From assembly GCA_020186115.1 (NCBI GenBank), contig WSYJ01000099.1, forward strand, positions 248,001-312,000: a DNA stretch of 64,000 bases. Direction: 5' to 3'. This document shows positions 9,491 to 19,783 of the stretch, piece by piece; within the stretch, counting starts at the first letter, position 1, and the number at the start of each line of letters is the position of its first letter. Source of the stretch: Histomonas meleagridis. Its lineage: Eukaryota; Parabasalia; Tritrichomonadida; Dientamoebidae. The notes under the pieces were generated by a model. It worked only from the letters and a program-made list of their open reading frames with translations. It did not search any database and was not told where the DNA came from. Made by a program: the position numbers and the translations under genes.

Positions 9491-10225
9491 ATGCATGAGA
9501 AAGAAACTCAAAGTGATTCCAGTTATGATCCTGAAATTCAAGAAAAGAAAACAAGTGACACAACATATACGCATTGTTCATTTAATTTTTCATGTGAATG
9601 CTTAAAGCCAGAAAAGATTCATGAAACTCTAAACAAGCACATAAAACTTGTTAATGAAATTCAAGCAATGCTTATGTTTAGACATCCTATTCCTATGGTT
9701 ATTCTTATTATTCTTGTTGATATTTGCTTTTATTTGTACAGTTCCCTCAATCTAAATTTTTATGCTCTTTTTATGTTATTAATAATTTCAAGATTAATTT
9801 ACAAAGTTTTTATAGATACAGTAAAACAATCGTTTAACAACTTTTTGGCAAATAGTGATCAAATACCAAAAGGTGAAGGCCCAAATCGAATTCGTTCTAT
9901 TGAAGAAGTTGAATCATTTTTGAATAAGGTTTTGAAGCCTTATTTTGATTTCTATAATATCATTAAGAAACTTGCGCATGATGAAACTGTGGTTGGAATG
10001 CTGATTTTCGCTGGAATTTTGTTCTTCGCATTTGCTATAACAGCTTCAATAAATTATTTTCGATTATTTGTGATTGCTGTAAATGCCCTCTTAATATTGC
10101 CAGGCGTAATATTTCATCCAGTTGTTCGTGAACAGTTTCAAAAGATTATGGAAAAGATACAAAAAGCTGCGAAAGATAAAAAGGAAGGAGTTGAAGAAAA
10201 GGTTGAACATGAAAAAGCACAATGA
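9491..10225 (+). CDS. Reticulon-like ER-shaping membrane protein
   Basis: The 244-residue protein has two long hydrophobic hairpins (about 66-102 and 167-208) separated by a hydrophilic loop of roughly 65 residues and followed by a Lys/Glu-rich amphipathic tail. The N-terminus is hydrophilic with no signal peptide. This double-hairpin layout is that of reticulon-homology proteins (reticulons, ARL6IP1, FAM134), which wedge into the ER membrane and curve it. The assignment rests on topology rather than on a signature motif, so another four-helix membrane protein is possible. No KKXX retrieval signal is present at the end (EHEKAQ). Confidence 0.6.
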   Translation: MHEKETQSDSSYDPEIQEKKTSDTTYTHCSFNFSCECLKPEKIHETLNKHIKLVNEIQAMLMFRHPIPMVILIILVDICFYLYSSLNLNFYALFMLLIISRLIYKVFIDTVKQSFNNFLANSDQIPKGEGPNRIRSIEEVESFLNKVLKPYFDFYNIIKKLAHDETVVGMLIFAGILFFAFAITASINYFRLFVIAVNALLILPGVIFHPVVREQFQKIMEKIQKAAKDKKEGVEEKVEHEKAQ

Positions 10226-10476
10226 TTAACTAAACATTCAATTAATTTCAAAGAAACTTTTAAGCATATGCTTTGACGAGCATTTTGTCTGTATTATTTT
10301 GTGAATATAAAAAATATTTTTTTTAATGTTGTTGTGAATGATGCATCATTAGCAAATTCCTTGAATAAATCTTTAGCAATGCAACACCTTAATAGAAGTA
10401 TTTAGAAAGAAATAATTGTTGAAGGATTTAAAATGATTTTCGACTTGGTTGTTTGCAGAAAGAAAAAAATGTTTTC

Positions 10477-10490
10477 GGGTGCCCTAAAAT
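10477..10490 (+). promoter_or_regulatory. GTGCC-type upstream block of the DZIP1-like gene
   Basis: GGGTGCCCTAAAAT ends 21 nt before the ATG at 10512. Similar G/C islands followed by an A/T run occur just before several other starts (30990, 31901, 45185, 51253, 57518). Confidence 0.4.
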
Positions 10491-10511
10491 ATACGTTAAA
10501 CTTCAAAATCC

Positions 10512-12323
10512 ATGTATTCGAATATAAATTCCACGCAATTCCAATACACATCAAGCGAATTCTCAGAGTTGTGGAATTATGTTCAGTCATCTGATCCAAA
10601 TTCAATTAGAATCACAAATGACACAGTTGCATTAAATAAAATTATGAATTTATTTGTTCAAACAGACTTTTCAAGAGATCCAAGAGTTAACAAGAACCCT
10701 ACACTCGTTAAGCTTCTTCATCTTATTCAATTAGTTTTGCATTATATGTCTCGATGCCAAGATGAACTCAAAAACATTTCTGAACAAAAAAGTGATCAAA
10801 TTTTAAAACTTAAAGCACAAGATAAAAAATATAAACCATTATTTGAAAAATATTATACACTATGGAAACGTTCTAAAAGAGCAGCTAAATGTCCTTCTTG
10901 TTATAGATTATTTGAATCAATGGATCATTTAGATGGTCACATCAAACGTCGACATCCACACTTCCTTGAAGCTTGGGTTTCAATTCGCCAAAACAAGGAA
11001 TGTGAAGTTCAAGATACCACTAAACAAATGAAAACTCAAATTGTCAAATTAAAACAGAAAATCAAAGACATTTCCAAGTCAAAAGAAAAAATTACTATTC
11101 CACAATCAAATACAACTATTGAGCCATCAAAGCTTACACCTTTTCCTGAAACTCATCCTATACTTAAACTTGCAAATTCTTCTCTTTCATTTGAAATCAA
11201 AGAAGAAAAAGAAGACAAAGTTCCATTTTCATATCCAAAATCAGAAAAAATAATTCAGACGAATTCAGACGAAGAAAAAATATTTCAAGTCAATGAAACA
11301 AAGAAATCAGATCCTGAAATTAATAAAAAAGCAAATAACCAAGAAATTCGAAATCGTGCGAAAGAATTTCTTGGAAGAAAGAAAGGTTTAACACTTGCAC
11401 CATCAGAAGTTAATGACATTGTTGGTAAGATTACTTCACTTATCCATGAGCAAAGTAAAAATCTTAAAAATCCAGATAATCGAACTTCTACTGAAATTAG
11501 GGATGATCTTGAAGGTGAAATTGAATCAACAATACCAATGAGCGAACAAATTAAATCTGGAAGAAACAACATCAAAACCGTTAGAGAAAATAAACCATTC
11601 AAAAATAAAAAACAAACCGTTATGCATTCAAAGCTTGTTCAAGAAGAAAAAAGTTTTTCTTCAGCTTTAGAAATACATGGAGACTCAATGCCATTCACAT
11701 CAGATGACCATTCAAGCATGATTATATCTGATGCAGCTGAGTATTTCTCTTATGTTGAAGATCATCCAGATGGTCATCAGCGCAAAAATAGTTATATAAG
11801 TAGTGAAAATTCTGTGAGTAGCGAAGATGAAGAAATAGTCACAGTTCCATCAAAGCCAAAAGAAAATAGTAAAATTCAAAATTCTGTAACAAAACAAAAA
11901 TCTTTTGAATCTAAATCTTCTGAAAAGACAAATATTTATATGGTTTCATCCGACAAAGAAAGCGCAAATACAAATAAAAGCAAAGAAGAACCAAAGCATT
12001 TATCTGTAAGTGAACATAAATCAAGTGAAAATAAAGATTCTCAGAAAAATGTTTTTTTACTTAATGATGACGAATATTCTCTTTTAGACGAATTACTTTC
12101 TTCACAAGATGATAAAGTCACAAATCAAAAAGATAAAAATAGTTTTGGATTTAAGCCAAAGTCTAATGATATGTTACTTTTTAGTGACATAAGTTCTGCG
12201 GATGATTCAAATCAAGTTACAAATGCAAACGTTGAAAAGAAAAACGTACAAGTGATTAAAAAGCCAACAGTAAAACTTGAGCCGAATTCATTAGATCGAG
12301 AATTAGCTGAACTTGGAATTTAA
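10512..12323 (+). CDS. DZIP1/Iguana-like C2H2 zinc-finger protein
   Basis: The 603-residue protein begins with a helical region (about 15-125) ending in a single C2H2 finger with Cys127, Cys130, His143 and His148 (CPSCYRLF, then HIKRRHPHFLEAW). A helical N-terminal segment followed immediately by one C2H2 finger is the layout of DZIP1/DZIP1L, basal-body and transition-zone proteins needed for cilium assembly and signalling. After a short coiled coil (about 170-190) the rest is Ser/Lys/Glu-rich and disordered. A flagellar-base role fits a flagellate. The ATG is preceded by GGGTGCCCTAAAAT at 10477-10490 and a TACGTTAA box. Similarity outside the N-terminal 150 residues is not apparent. Confidence 0.7.
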   Translation: MYSNINSTQFQYTSSEFSELWNYVQSSDPNSIRITNDTVALNKIMNLFVQTDFSRDPRVNKNPTLVKLLHLIQLVLHYMSRCQDELKNISEQKSDQILKLKAQDKKYKPLFEKYYTLWKRSKRAAKCPSCYRLFESMDHLDGHIKRRHPHFLEAWVSIRQNKECEVQDTTKQMKTQIVKLKQKIKDISKSKEKITIPQSNTTIEPSKLTPFPETHPILKLANSSLSFEIKEEKEDKVPFSYPKSEKIIQTNSDEEKIFQVNETKKSDPEINKKANNQEIRNRAKEFLGRKKGLTLAPSEVNDIVGKITSLIHEQSKNLKNPDNRTSTEIRDDLEGEIESTIPMSEQIKSGRNNIKTVRENKPFKNKKQTVMHSKLVQEEKSFSSALEIHGDSMPFTSDDHSSMIISDAAEYFSYVEDHPDGHQRKNSYISSENSVSSEDEEIVTVPSKPKENSKIQNSVTKQKSFESKSSEKTNIYMVSSDKESANTNKSKEEPKHLSVSEHKSSENKDSQKNVFLLNDDEYSLLDELLSSQDDKVTNQKDKNSFGFKPKSNDMLLFSDISSADDSNQVTNANVEKKNVQVIKKPTVKLEPNSLDRELAELGI

Positions 12324-13124
12324 ATAATGTTTTGTAAAAAATTATATAATTTTATTGTTTTTGATTGTACTAAATGCAAGATTTTAGATGAAGGCTTGGA
12401 TATAGATTCATAAAATACGTATTTTTGAGTAAGATACAATATTTGAGCAATTAGAAATTATTTTAATAATTGTGGCTTTATAAAGAATTTTACTGGTTTA
12501 ACAGAATGCCTTTTATCCGGTTCTTATATGTTTATATAAGATTTCGAAAACATTCATGTCTTAGATTGCAATCCTGTAACATGTTTCCATCTCACATCAA
12601 GCGGTTTTTTTTGAATAATCCTCACAATTCTGATTATTTTTCTCACAATTCCAAAAATCTTCGTTTTTGGATTCAATTTATCCAGATTTTTGTACCAAAA
12701 AACCATTGGTAAAATTTGTAGCTCAAAAACTGGGGAAAGATGAAAAACGAAAAGGTTTTTTATCAAGAACATTTCTATATGTAATGAAGGTTAAAGATTT
12801 CTTCACCTGTAACTTCCTGCTTTGTTTTTTCAGGAGAATTGAATAAAGATTTTGAGCGTTTGTATGCAAAACACTTCCCTTCCTTGATGAAGAGAAGTTT
12901 ATTGATTTCAATGTTTTTCTATTGAATTTTTGACCGAAACAACAGTTTGGCGCCTTTTTTCGTCCTCAATTCAATAAAATTAACGTCAAATTTCGATAAA
13001 ATCATATCCATTCAAAATTTGTGAGCAAAAATTCCCATCCGATTCAATTATTCAATACGAATACATCAACATTCAATACTTGTATTTCCTGCTCAGAATT
13101 AACTTCACTTGATCATTTTTTCTT
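12324..13124. other. Intergenic region, 800 bp
   Basis: AT-rich sequence with short chance ORFs only. A GGCGCC occurs at about 12951. An initiator-like TCATT at 13113-13117 puts a 10-nt leader before the downstream ATG. I see no RNA gene, repeat or ankyrin relic. Confidence 0.45.
13113..13117 (+). promoter_or_regulatory. Initiator TCATT of the FERM-like gene
   Basis: TCATT fits TCA-Py-(T/A). With +1 at 13115 the leader before ATG 13125 would be 10 nt. Confidence 0.45.
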
Positions 13125-15608
13125 ATGACATTCCACTTAAAGATATATGCGAGTAGATTTGGGCAACAATTCTATGATGTAATAGTTACAAATGATATGA
13201 AATCGAAAGATGTTATTCCACTTTTGCATCTTCAATCAAATCTTGAATTGGAGAATCATTATGGTTTAATGGTAGAAAGTTATCAAAAAGGAAGTTGTCA
13301 CTGGGTTCCAAGTGACATGACGTTTGATTCAACAATCTTAGATCAACAAGATAGAATTTTTATATCACCACTTAAAAAGATCCTCGAAATATGTTTACCA
13401 AGAGATTCAAATCAAAAAACATTAATGAATGTAAGTCTTATTGATTCCACAAGATCAGTTGTAGCAGAATGTTGTAAAGAATTTCATATTCACCCACATG
13501 AAGTTTGGGGTGCATTTATTCATGCTCGTAATGAATTAATCATGCTTAACAATGATCAATCTATAGCCGAACAAACTCAAAAGGTAGATAAGATATTCTT
13601 AAGACAATATATATTTCCAATTACTAGATCATCTAAGTATTTCAGTCCTTTACCATTATATCTCATTCAATATCGAAAAATGGCAATCAATGGTGAATTT
13701 TGTACTTTACCAGAAGATCGAGAAGTTCTTCAAAAGTTTATTTGGTATACATCTAAGAATCCATGTTTAAAAGAGTCCAAAACAATAAAGGAACAAGAAC
13801 AAGAATTTCATAATTTCATGGAATTAAAATCATTTGGTGAATTAAATTATACAGTACGTATACGATTTGTAGATATTGTTAAAAAAGAATCAACTAAAGA
13901 TGAGATTTGTACATTTACAATAACTAACAAATCTATTATTTGCACAAAACGAAATGAAAGTAATACAAATTATGTTCGATCATATGAAGTTATTCAATCT
14001 TTAGGTATTAATCCTTATGAACTTATGATCTTTTTTAATGAAAGTCAAGGATGGAAAATAGTTAATCATAGACATTATGAAATCTTTTCTATTATAATGG
14101 AAAACATGAAAAGTTTAAATCTTCATCCATTTGTTAATAACAAATTATATGGTAATGAAATACCAATACAAACAATCTTTGAAATTCCTTCTTTGTTTTC
14201 ACCACCTGAAAATGATGACATTAAAGTTTATAAAGCATTTAATGAAATTGTTGAATCATTTGTCGATTTAATGGATGAAAAAATAAAAGGTAATGCAACT
14301 TTTGAAACAGCAGTAAAAGAAATGAAATTAAATTCATTATATTGCAGTTTAATTAATTCTGCTGATTCTTTAGAGATACCAAATTTATTACCTACATTAA
14401 TTGATGGCAAAAAGATATTAAATATGTTTAATAATCCTTCATTAAATTCTAATTCTGAATTTGATCAAATTCTTCGAAAACTAAATACTATAATATTTAA
14501 AAATTCAGCAAATCAATTTTATAAAGCAAATGAAACTGCTTTAAACCAATTAAACAAACGTATTAATCCTGAAAAGAATTATGAAAAACCAAAATTAAAT
14601 CGAATTGAAAGTATAAAAAACAAAAACATTCAATTTAATACTCCTAAAAAGAAGAAATCATTAAATAAGCCAAACTTAAATAATGAAATTATTGATATTC
14701 CTTATGAAGAAAACAAACCCAAAAAAAGTTTTAAGTTGATTCCTGACTTTATAACTGTTAATAAAGAAGAATTAACTAAAGCGCAATTTGAATTTGAACA
14801 GAAACGAAAAGCAAATATAATTCCAAAACCGGAATCAGAAGATTTTGATGATATTTCATCATGTTCTGATTTTGAAGAACCTCAAGCATTAACATTTGAT
14901 GTAGTCCGTCCATATGAACAAAGGATGAATAATTCATATCAAAATTATCTATATCCATCAAATTATTATCCAACTTATACTCAAGATTATCATAATGGTT
15001 TTCCAATACCTTATATGTCGAACTCTTTAGATTCAAATTATTATCAACATCCTAATTTCGGTTATCACCAATATCCTTCTGATTATTCATCACCAAATTG
15101 TTCTTCTGTTAATAAAATTGAAACGTCACCAAGTATTAATGTTAAAATCATTAACAAAGATAAAAGTAAAACGAAAAAAAATCCTTATAAATATTTATTT
15201 AATGGTTATTCAGATTCATTAAAACAATTAGAAAATGGTGATATTAAAAGAAATAATTTAGATAATTTAAAGAAGCTTTTAGAAGAATTAAGAAATGAAT
15301 GCGAGTTCGAAGAAGAAGAATCCAAATACGTACTAAATTCTTATATTAAAGAACTTAATAATAAAGAATTAAAACCAAATTCATTACATAATGCTTTAGG
15401 TTTAGTGAAATGGTTTGAAGATTATACAAACAAAAATAAGAATTTAAATAATATTAAAATACCTGATGAATTTAAAAAGACAAGGTTGAATGGGGAAATT
15501 ATTAAACTTAATGCTAATGATACTGGTGAAACAATCGGAAATCAGTTGGAGCAGTTGAAAAACTCAATTAAAACGACCGGAACTTTAGCTGAACTAATCA
15601 ATGAGTAA
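13125..15608 (+). CDS. FERM-domain (talin-head-like) protein with disordered tail
   Basis: The 827-residue protein has an N-terminal half resembling a FERM/talin head: ubiquitin-like segments (1-85 and 86-170), a helical F2-like part (SPLPLYLIQYRKMAINGEF, about 183-201), and a PTB/PH-like F3 module (about 230-335) opening with LKSFGELNYTVRI and ending in IFSIIMENMKSLNL. Such heads bind acidic phospholipids and membrane tails at the cortex and link to actin. The middle and C-terminal parts are Asn/Lys/Tyr-rich and disordered. A short helical bundle lies at about 705-825, where talins would have a rod. The assignment to talin rather than another FERM family is uncertain. Confidence 0.6.
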   Translation: MTFHLKIYASRFGQQFYDVIVTNDMKSKDVIPLLHLQSNLELENHYGLMVESYQKGSCHWVPSDMTFDSTILDQQDRIFISPLKKILEICLPRDSNQKTLMNVSLIDSTRSVVAECCKEFHIHPHEVWGAFIHARNELIMLNNDQSIAEQTQKVDKIFLRQYIFPITRSSKYFSPLPLYLIQYRKMAINGEFCTLPEDREVLQKFIWYTSKNPCLKESKTIKEQEQEFHNFMELKSFGELNYTVRIRFVDIVKKESTKDEICTFTITNKSIICTKRNESNTNYVRSYEVIQSLGINPYELMIFFNESQGWKIVNHRHYEIFSIIMENMKSLNLHPFVNNKLYGNEIPIQTIFEIPSLFSPPENDDIKVYKAFNEIVESFVDLMDEKIKGNATFETAVKEMKLNSLYCSLINSADSLEIPNLLPTLIDGKKILNMFNNPSLNSNSEFDQILRKLNTIIFKNSANQFYKANETALNQLNKRINPEKNYEKPKLNRIESIKNKNIQFNTPKKKKSLNKPNLNNEIIDIPYEENKPKKSFKLIPDFITVNKEELTKAQFEFEQKRKANIIPKPESEDFDDISSCSDFEEPQALTFDVVRPYEQRMNNSYQNYLYPSNYYPTYTQDYHNGFPIPYMSNSLDSNYYQHPNFGYHQYPSDYSSPNCSSVNKIETSPSINVKIINKDKSKTKKNPYKYLFNGYSDSLKQLENGDIKRNNLDNLKKLLEELRNECEFEEEESKYVLNSYIKELNNKELKPNSLHNALGLVKWFEDYTNKNKNLNNIKIPDEFKKTRLNGEIIKLNANDTGETIGNQLEQLKNSIKTTGTLAELINE

Positions 15609-16095
15609 AAATAACAATTTAAATATATTTTGAAAAAATAACATTTTCTCATGAGCATATTATTAGATTAATTAGTGATTTGATAATTCTTATAATAATT
15701 TTTCTTGCTTTCCCAGATAACGTGATTTCTTGCATAAAGCAAAATCTGTAGGCTAACCTAGGTTCTAAATGCATTTCACATTAATTAAATATTATTCCTT
15801 TAAATATATGTTGAGTAATGCATTGATATCATTCTGATAATTTCTTTTAGTTTTCATCTTAGATTTTTTCCTAATACATATGCACCTATTGCATAAAAAA
15901 AATTTAATCTTCAAAACCTGTTCTAGTGATTAAAATATAGACAAATTAAATGATCACGTAAACAAAAACTATCGTTGTTCTGAAATTTTTATCGTTTACA
16001 TTTAAATTTTCTGTTGTTTACACATGTGTAAACAATTTTTTTCATAATATTTTGTAAATAAAAGGATAAAACTAAAATTTCAAAATACTTTATTT
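15609..16095. other. Convergent intergenic region
   Basis: The 3' ends of the FERM-like gene (+) and the IBD factor gene (-) face each other here. AT-rich, with no gene or repeat seen. TAAA polyadenylation-type signals are present but uninformative in this composition. Confidence 0.4.
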
Positions 16096-16884
16096 TTAAT
16101 CATTCCCAAACATTTCGTCAAATATGAAACTTTCATCAAAATAATTATTAGATTCTGATGAGTTCTGAAATTGATTTGGAGCAAATGACAAAGGATCATT
16201 GAATATGTCCATTGGGTCATTTGCAATGATAAAATCATTGAACATTTCCTGTTTCTGATCAGATTGGAAATCATATGTTGGTATTGTATAGTCATTGTCA
16301 ATCCGTAACTCAGCACACTGATTTGTGTTTTCAGAGAGAACTCCAATTTCGGGTGCTGGAGAGATATAATCTTCTTTTGGATCAATTTTAATTGTGGCTT
16401 CTTTTTGTGATTTTGTGTACCCATTTTTCTGTCTAATTGTCCACTGCCTGAGTTCTGCAAAATTATCCTTTAGAAAAGGGAAATGTTTGAGCAATGAAGA
16501 TGATGTTTCTGTGCGTGGTGGAGCTGAGCCGTAACCAATAAGCTGAAATGACCCATTTATTGATGACTTACATTTCGATGTGAGCAATCTAAGTTGTCTT
16601 GTATTAATTGCTATTTCATCATCGCCATTAAGCCAACAAATTCCGCAAACCAGAGCACGTCTCCAATCATCTTTATCATCTTGCACTACGAATGCTTTTA
16701 TAGCTGTTACAATTTTTTTAAATGTTTCAATGCAATGGTTTCTTCGATTTTTGCAAGATGGTGCTGAAAGGGCTGCCTGTAATAGAACATATGCAGATCG
16801 GTCTTCTTCTGAAAGGAGATCAAAGTACATAGGTTTTGGGTAAGACCTTTCATTCTGACTGTTCATTTCTTCAGCATCGCCCAT
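16096..16884 (-). CDS. Initiator-binding-domain (IBD) transcription factor, IBP39-like
   Basis: The start chosen is ATG 16884 (MGDAEEMNSQ); the frame is open further upstream, but that part is compositionally like spacer. The 262-residue protein has at about 20-120 the parabasalid IBD: a helical part with NRRNHCIETFKKIV, WRRALVCGICWL, and the strongly conserved INTRQLRLLTSKCKSSING. In Trichomonas vaginalis this winged-helix-like domain binds the core promoter initiator (IBP39) or related core elements. The C-terminal 140 residues are acidic with Asp/Asn/Phe clusters, as expected for a polymerase-contacting or activation tail. IBD proteins form a family, so equivalence to IBP39 itself cannot be claimed. 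It is the best taxonomic marker in the window. Confidence 0.85.
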   Translation of the reverse strand: MGDAEEMNSQNERSYPKPMYFDLLSEEDRSAYVLLQAALSAPSCKNRRNHCIETFKKIVTAIKAFVVQDDKDDWRRALVCGICWLNGDDEIAINTRQLRLLTSKCKSSINGSFQLIGYGSAPPRTETSSSLLKHFPFLKDNFAELRQWTIRQKNGYTKSQKEATIKIDPKEDYISPAPEIGVLSENTNQCAELRIDNDYTIPTYDFQSDQKQEMFNDFIIANDPMDIFNDPLSFAPNQFQNSSESNNYFDESFIFDEMFGND

Positions 16885-17413
16885 CGCAACTGTTTTGACA
16901 GTTATTATGGCAAAATAAAACTCAATTTTTAATTGAACAGCTCGACAAATTTTTGAAATGTTTACACACTCAATGCCAATCGAAAAAACGTCTTTTACAC
17001 AAAAAGTCGAATAACGATTGAATATTTCTATCAAAAACCTTCGTTTTGTGTACACGTATCATCTTGTGGAAAACATTAACATTTTTGAAGGAATATTTTT
17101 TAATTTTTTTCAATATTTTTACTTTTCATAAAAACAATTTTGTGCAGAACACTATTTTTAGTACTCACTTATACATGTAAGTAACAAGTAACTCGTCTAT
17201 TTGATGAAAATTAGCTCTTGAATATTTAAAATAATTTAAAAGTAATTATTCAAATTTTATTTACACAATGTTATTATCAAGTGATATTAACAATTTTTTA
17301 TCAAGATATTTTCATTTTATAAGTCATTTTTTGAATTAAAATCGACCTCAAAATTTATCAGACAAATGTTTTAGGTTGTTTTTAAATTTGCAAACAAAGA
17401 GCCACGAAATAAG
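16885..17413. other. Upstream region of the IBD factor and edge of the ankyrin array
   Basis: AT-rich spacer. TTTGCCATAATAA near 16898-16910 (minus strand) resembles the GCGCCATA block before the gene at 41212. The ankyrin cassette array begins abruptly at 17414. Confidence 0.35.
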
Positions 17414-18381
17414 TTAACGATTTCTATATGACCTTCTGAAGATGCTCTAATAAGTGCTGTTTTAAATAATCTAAATAACTTCCAAATATTATTTTGAAAT
17501 CCAAAATTATTAAAATAAATTATAAATAAAACAAATAAATATCTTTAGCATTAATATCAATTCCTTCTTGTTCAAGAAGTAATTTAACTATTTCTTTATG
17601 ACCATATTCAGATGCTAAAATAAGTGCTGTTTTAAATAATATAAATAATTTCCAAACAATATTTTGAAATTTGAAATAAACAAAATATATTCTAAATGAT
17701 GAAAATGAAAATTTTTGGCATTTAAATTTAAACCTTCTTTTTGAATAATTGCTTTAACTATATCTATATTATCACTTTTAATTGCGAAATTAAGTGGTGT
17801 ATCAAATAACATGATAAAATTTTATATGTTCTTTAAAAATATGAAATAATTAAAATAAATATCAAATCTAAAAAATAAATATCGAAATCAGTAATAATAA
17901 TATCTTTTTGCTCTATAAGTAATTTAGCTATTTCATTGTGATTTCTTTGAATTGCAATCATAAGTGCATTGTAAAATGATTTGAATAATTTCCAAACATT
18001 TTATAGGAATTTTAAATGATTAAAAGAAAATTTAATAAAATGAAAGAAGAACTTCTAATATTAATATCAATTCCTTCTTGGATTAGAAGTAATTTTACAA
18101 TTTCTATATTACCATATTCAGATGCATATAAAAGTGCTGTTTTATTTATTATGATTAAATTCCATACATTATTTTAAAACGTCAAATAATTAAGTAAAAA
18201 ACTGATTTTAAAAAATAAATATCTTTAACATTTATTTTAATACCTTTTTGTTCAAGTAATAGCTGAACAATCTCTTTAAAATTTTTTAGTGATGCAAAAA
18301 TAAGTGCTGTTTTAAATATAAAAAATAAATTCCAATTATTATGCATAAACATCAATTTTTTAATATGATCTTTGTATAACT
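17414..18381 (-). repeat. Array of six ankyrin cassettes with AT-rich inserts (locus C)
   Basis: Downstream of the stop of the gene at 18382-19764, six ankyrin units follow on the minus strand; the last is truncated at 17414. Each is separated from its predecessor by an AT-rich insert carrying variants of AATAATATTTGGAAATTATT and ending shortly before GCACTTAT. Frames change from unit to unit, with no continuous translation. Positions 17414-17520 are identical to 20770-20876 in locus D over 107 bp spanning both an ankyrin part and an insert. Confidence 0.75.
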
Positions 18382-19764
18382 TTAATAAAAATCTTTTACA
18401 TTTATGTTGACTTCTTTTTGGTTAAGAATATATTTAAACATATCAATGTTATTATTAATAGTTGCAGTTATAATTGCAGGTTCAATAAATTTAATCAAAA
18501 TCCATAAGATATTTTGAAACATAAATAAAACAAAATATATCATATTTTTTATATTGATTTTAAGTTTTAATTGTTCAACTAAATATTTAAAAAGTTCAAA
18601 ATTTCCTGAGACTATAGAATTGAGTAAAACTTCATTTGGTGGTCTTTTTCTTTTATGAAAATGGAAAAATAAATATAAATTACCATTGTGTGCTGCACTA
18701 TTTATGAGATATTCGTCAAATTTAACTTCTTTTTCTTCCAAAAACTTTAAAAGTTCATAATTATAAAACATAATACATTTCTTTCCTAACTCATTCATAT
18801 TTACTTTCTCAAAAATTTGATTTTTATTTTCATAAAGATATTTAAATAATTCATTTCGATGAAATTCAATTGTAGTTTCAAACGAGTTTTCAAAGGAAAC
18901 ATTATTTTGTTCACATAAATGAATTATTTCAAGATTTCCTCCCGCTAATGCATATTTTCCTGTGTAAGTTATATCCGAACCGTTGAATAATAGGTATTTA
19001 AAACATTTAGTTGACCCGAAAAATGCTGCGTAATTAATAAGTGTTACATTATGTTCATTTTTAAATGAGTAAACTTGAAATTTTGAACCCACAAAGGAAC
19101 ATTTTTGATTAATAAAAGAAAATCTTTCATAAATTGATGGCTCAATTATTTGATTAAAATCAAATCCATTTTGTGCTGACATTTCTTGAAGCTTTTCAAT
19201 ATCGTCGTTCCGAATTGTTTTAGCAATATCTAATGGATTAACACCTTCACGTATTAATTCTTTATGAAGTTTCCAATTATCTTTTTTGAGTTCTTCTATA
19301 TTTTCACGAATTTGATAATAATCTCTAAAATTTATGATTTGGTCTTCAGGAAAATATTGCGCAAAATAACATGTTTTAATTGATTGAACAAAACTTGGCT
19401 CTATCATTTTTTCTTCAATCATCCTTTCAATAAGATAATATGATTCATGTAATTTAAACACATAATTTAATGATGAAATGATTGCTTTGGTTACATATTC
19501 ACCAGTAAAAAATGTTTTCTTTTTTTCTTGAATTGATTTTAAAAAAGTAAAAAGTATATGAGTATTAGGTTTTTTAGAAACCAAAGAAGAAAAAACTGCT
19601 AATTGAATAATAGTACGAAAAAATGATTCCGGATATTTATCATCAAAATTATTTAAAATCTTTTCGACTGAAACTTCAATATTTTCTTCACTAATTCCAT
19701 ATATTATGTGTTCTAGTGATTCAAGGTAAGATAAATTTTCATCTTTCTGTTTTGATTTGCTCAT
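18382..19764 (-). CDS. DUF3447/ankyrin repeat protein (locus C)
   Basis: ATG 19764 opens 460 intact codons. A helical N-terminal region of about 130 residues is followed by NWKLHKELIREGVNPLD, a family segment with IRNDDIEKLQEMS, the DUF3447 core with HLCEQNN, and degenerate ankyrin repeats to the end. The sequence between two late repeats (QNILWILIKF) is an in-frame version of the insert that interrupts the trailing cassettes. An initiator TCACA at 19779-19783 would give a 16-nt leader. The protein is probably cytosolic and binds proteins through ankyrin repeats; the target is unknown. The frame stops at VNVKDFY-type sequence exactly where the next insert would begin. Confidence 0.8.
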   Translation of the reverse strand: MSKSKQKDENLSYLESLEHIIYGISEENIEVSVEKILNNFDDKYPESFFRTIIQLAVFSSLVSKKPNTHILFTFLKSIQEKKKTFFTGEYVTKAIISSLNYVFKLHESYYLIERMIEEKMIEPSFVQSIKTCYFAQYFPEDQIINFRDYYQIRENIEELKKDNWKLHKELIREGVNPLDIAKTIRNDDIEKLQEMSAQNGFDFNQIIEPSIYERFSFINQKCSFVGSKFQVYSFKNEHNVTLINYAAFFGSTKCFKYLLFNGSDITYTGKYALAGGNLEIIHLCEQNNVSFENSFETTIEFHRNELFKYLYENKNQIFEKVNMNELGKKCIMFYNYELLKFLEEKEVKFDEYLINSAAHNGNLYLFFHFHKRKRPPNEVLLNSIVSGNFELFKYLVEQLKLKINIKNMIYFVLFMFQNILWILIKFIEPAIITATINNNIDMFKYILNQKEVNINVKDFY

Positions 19765-19778
19765 CCACAAGTGTTCTA

Positions 19779-19783
19779 TGTGA
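19779..19783 (-). promoter_or_regulatory. Initiator TCACA of ankyrin locus C
   Basis: On the minus strand TCACA places +1 at 19781, 16 nt before the ATG at 19764, matching the trichomonad initiator consensus. Confidence 0.45.

Noticed and set aside
16885-17055. 57-residue N-terminal extension of the IBD factor
   Set aside because: The frame is open, but the translation is unlike the family and ATG 16884 gives a typical N-terminus with a short leader.
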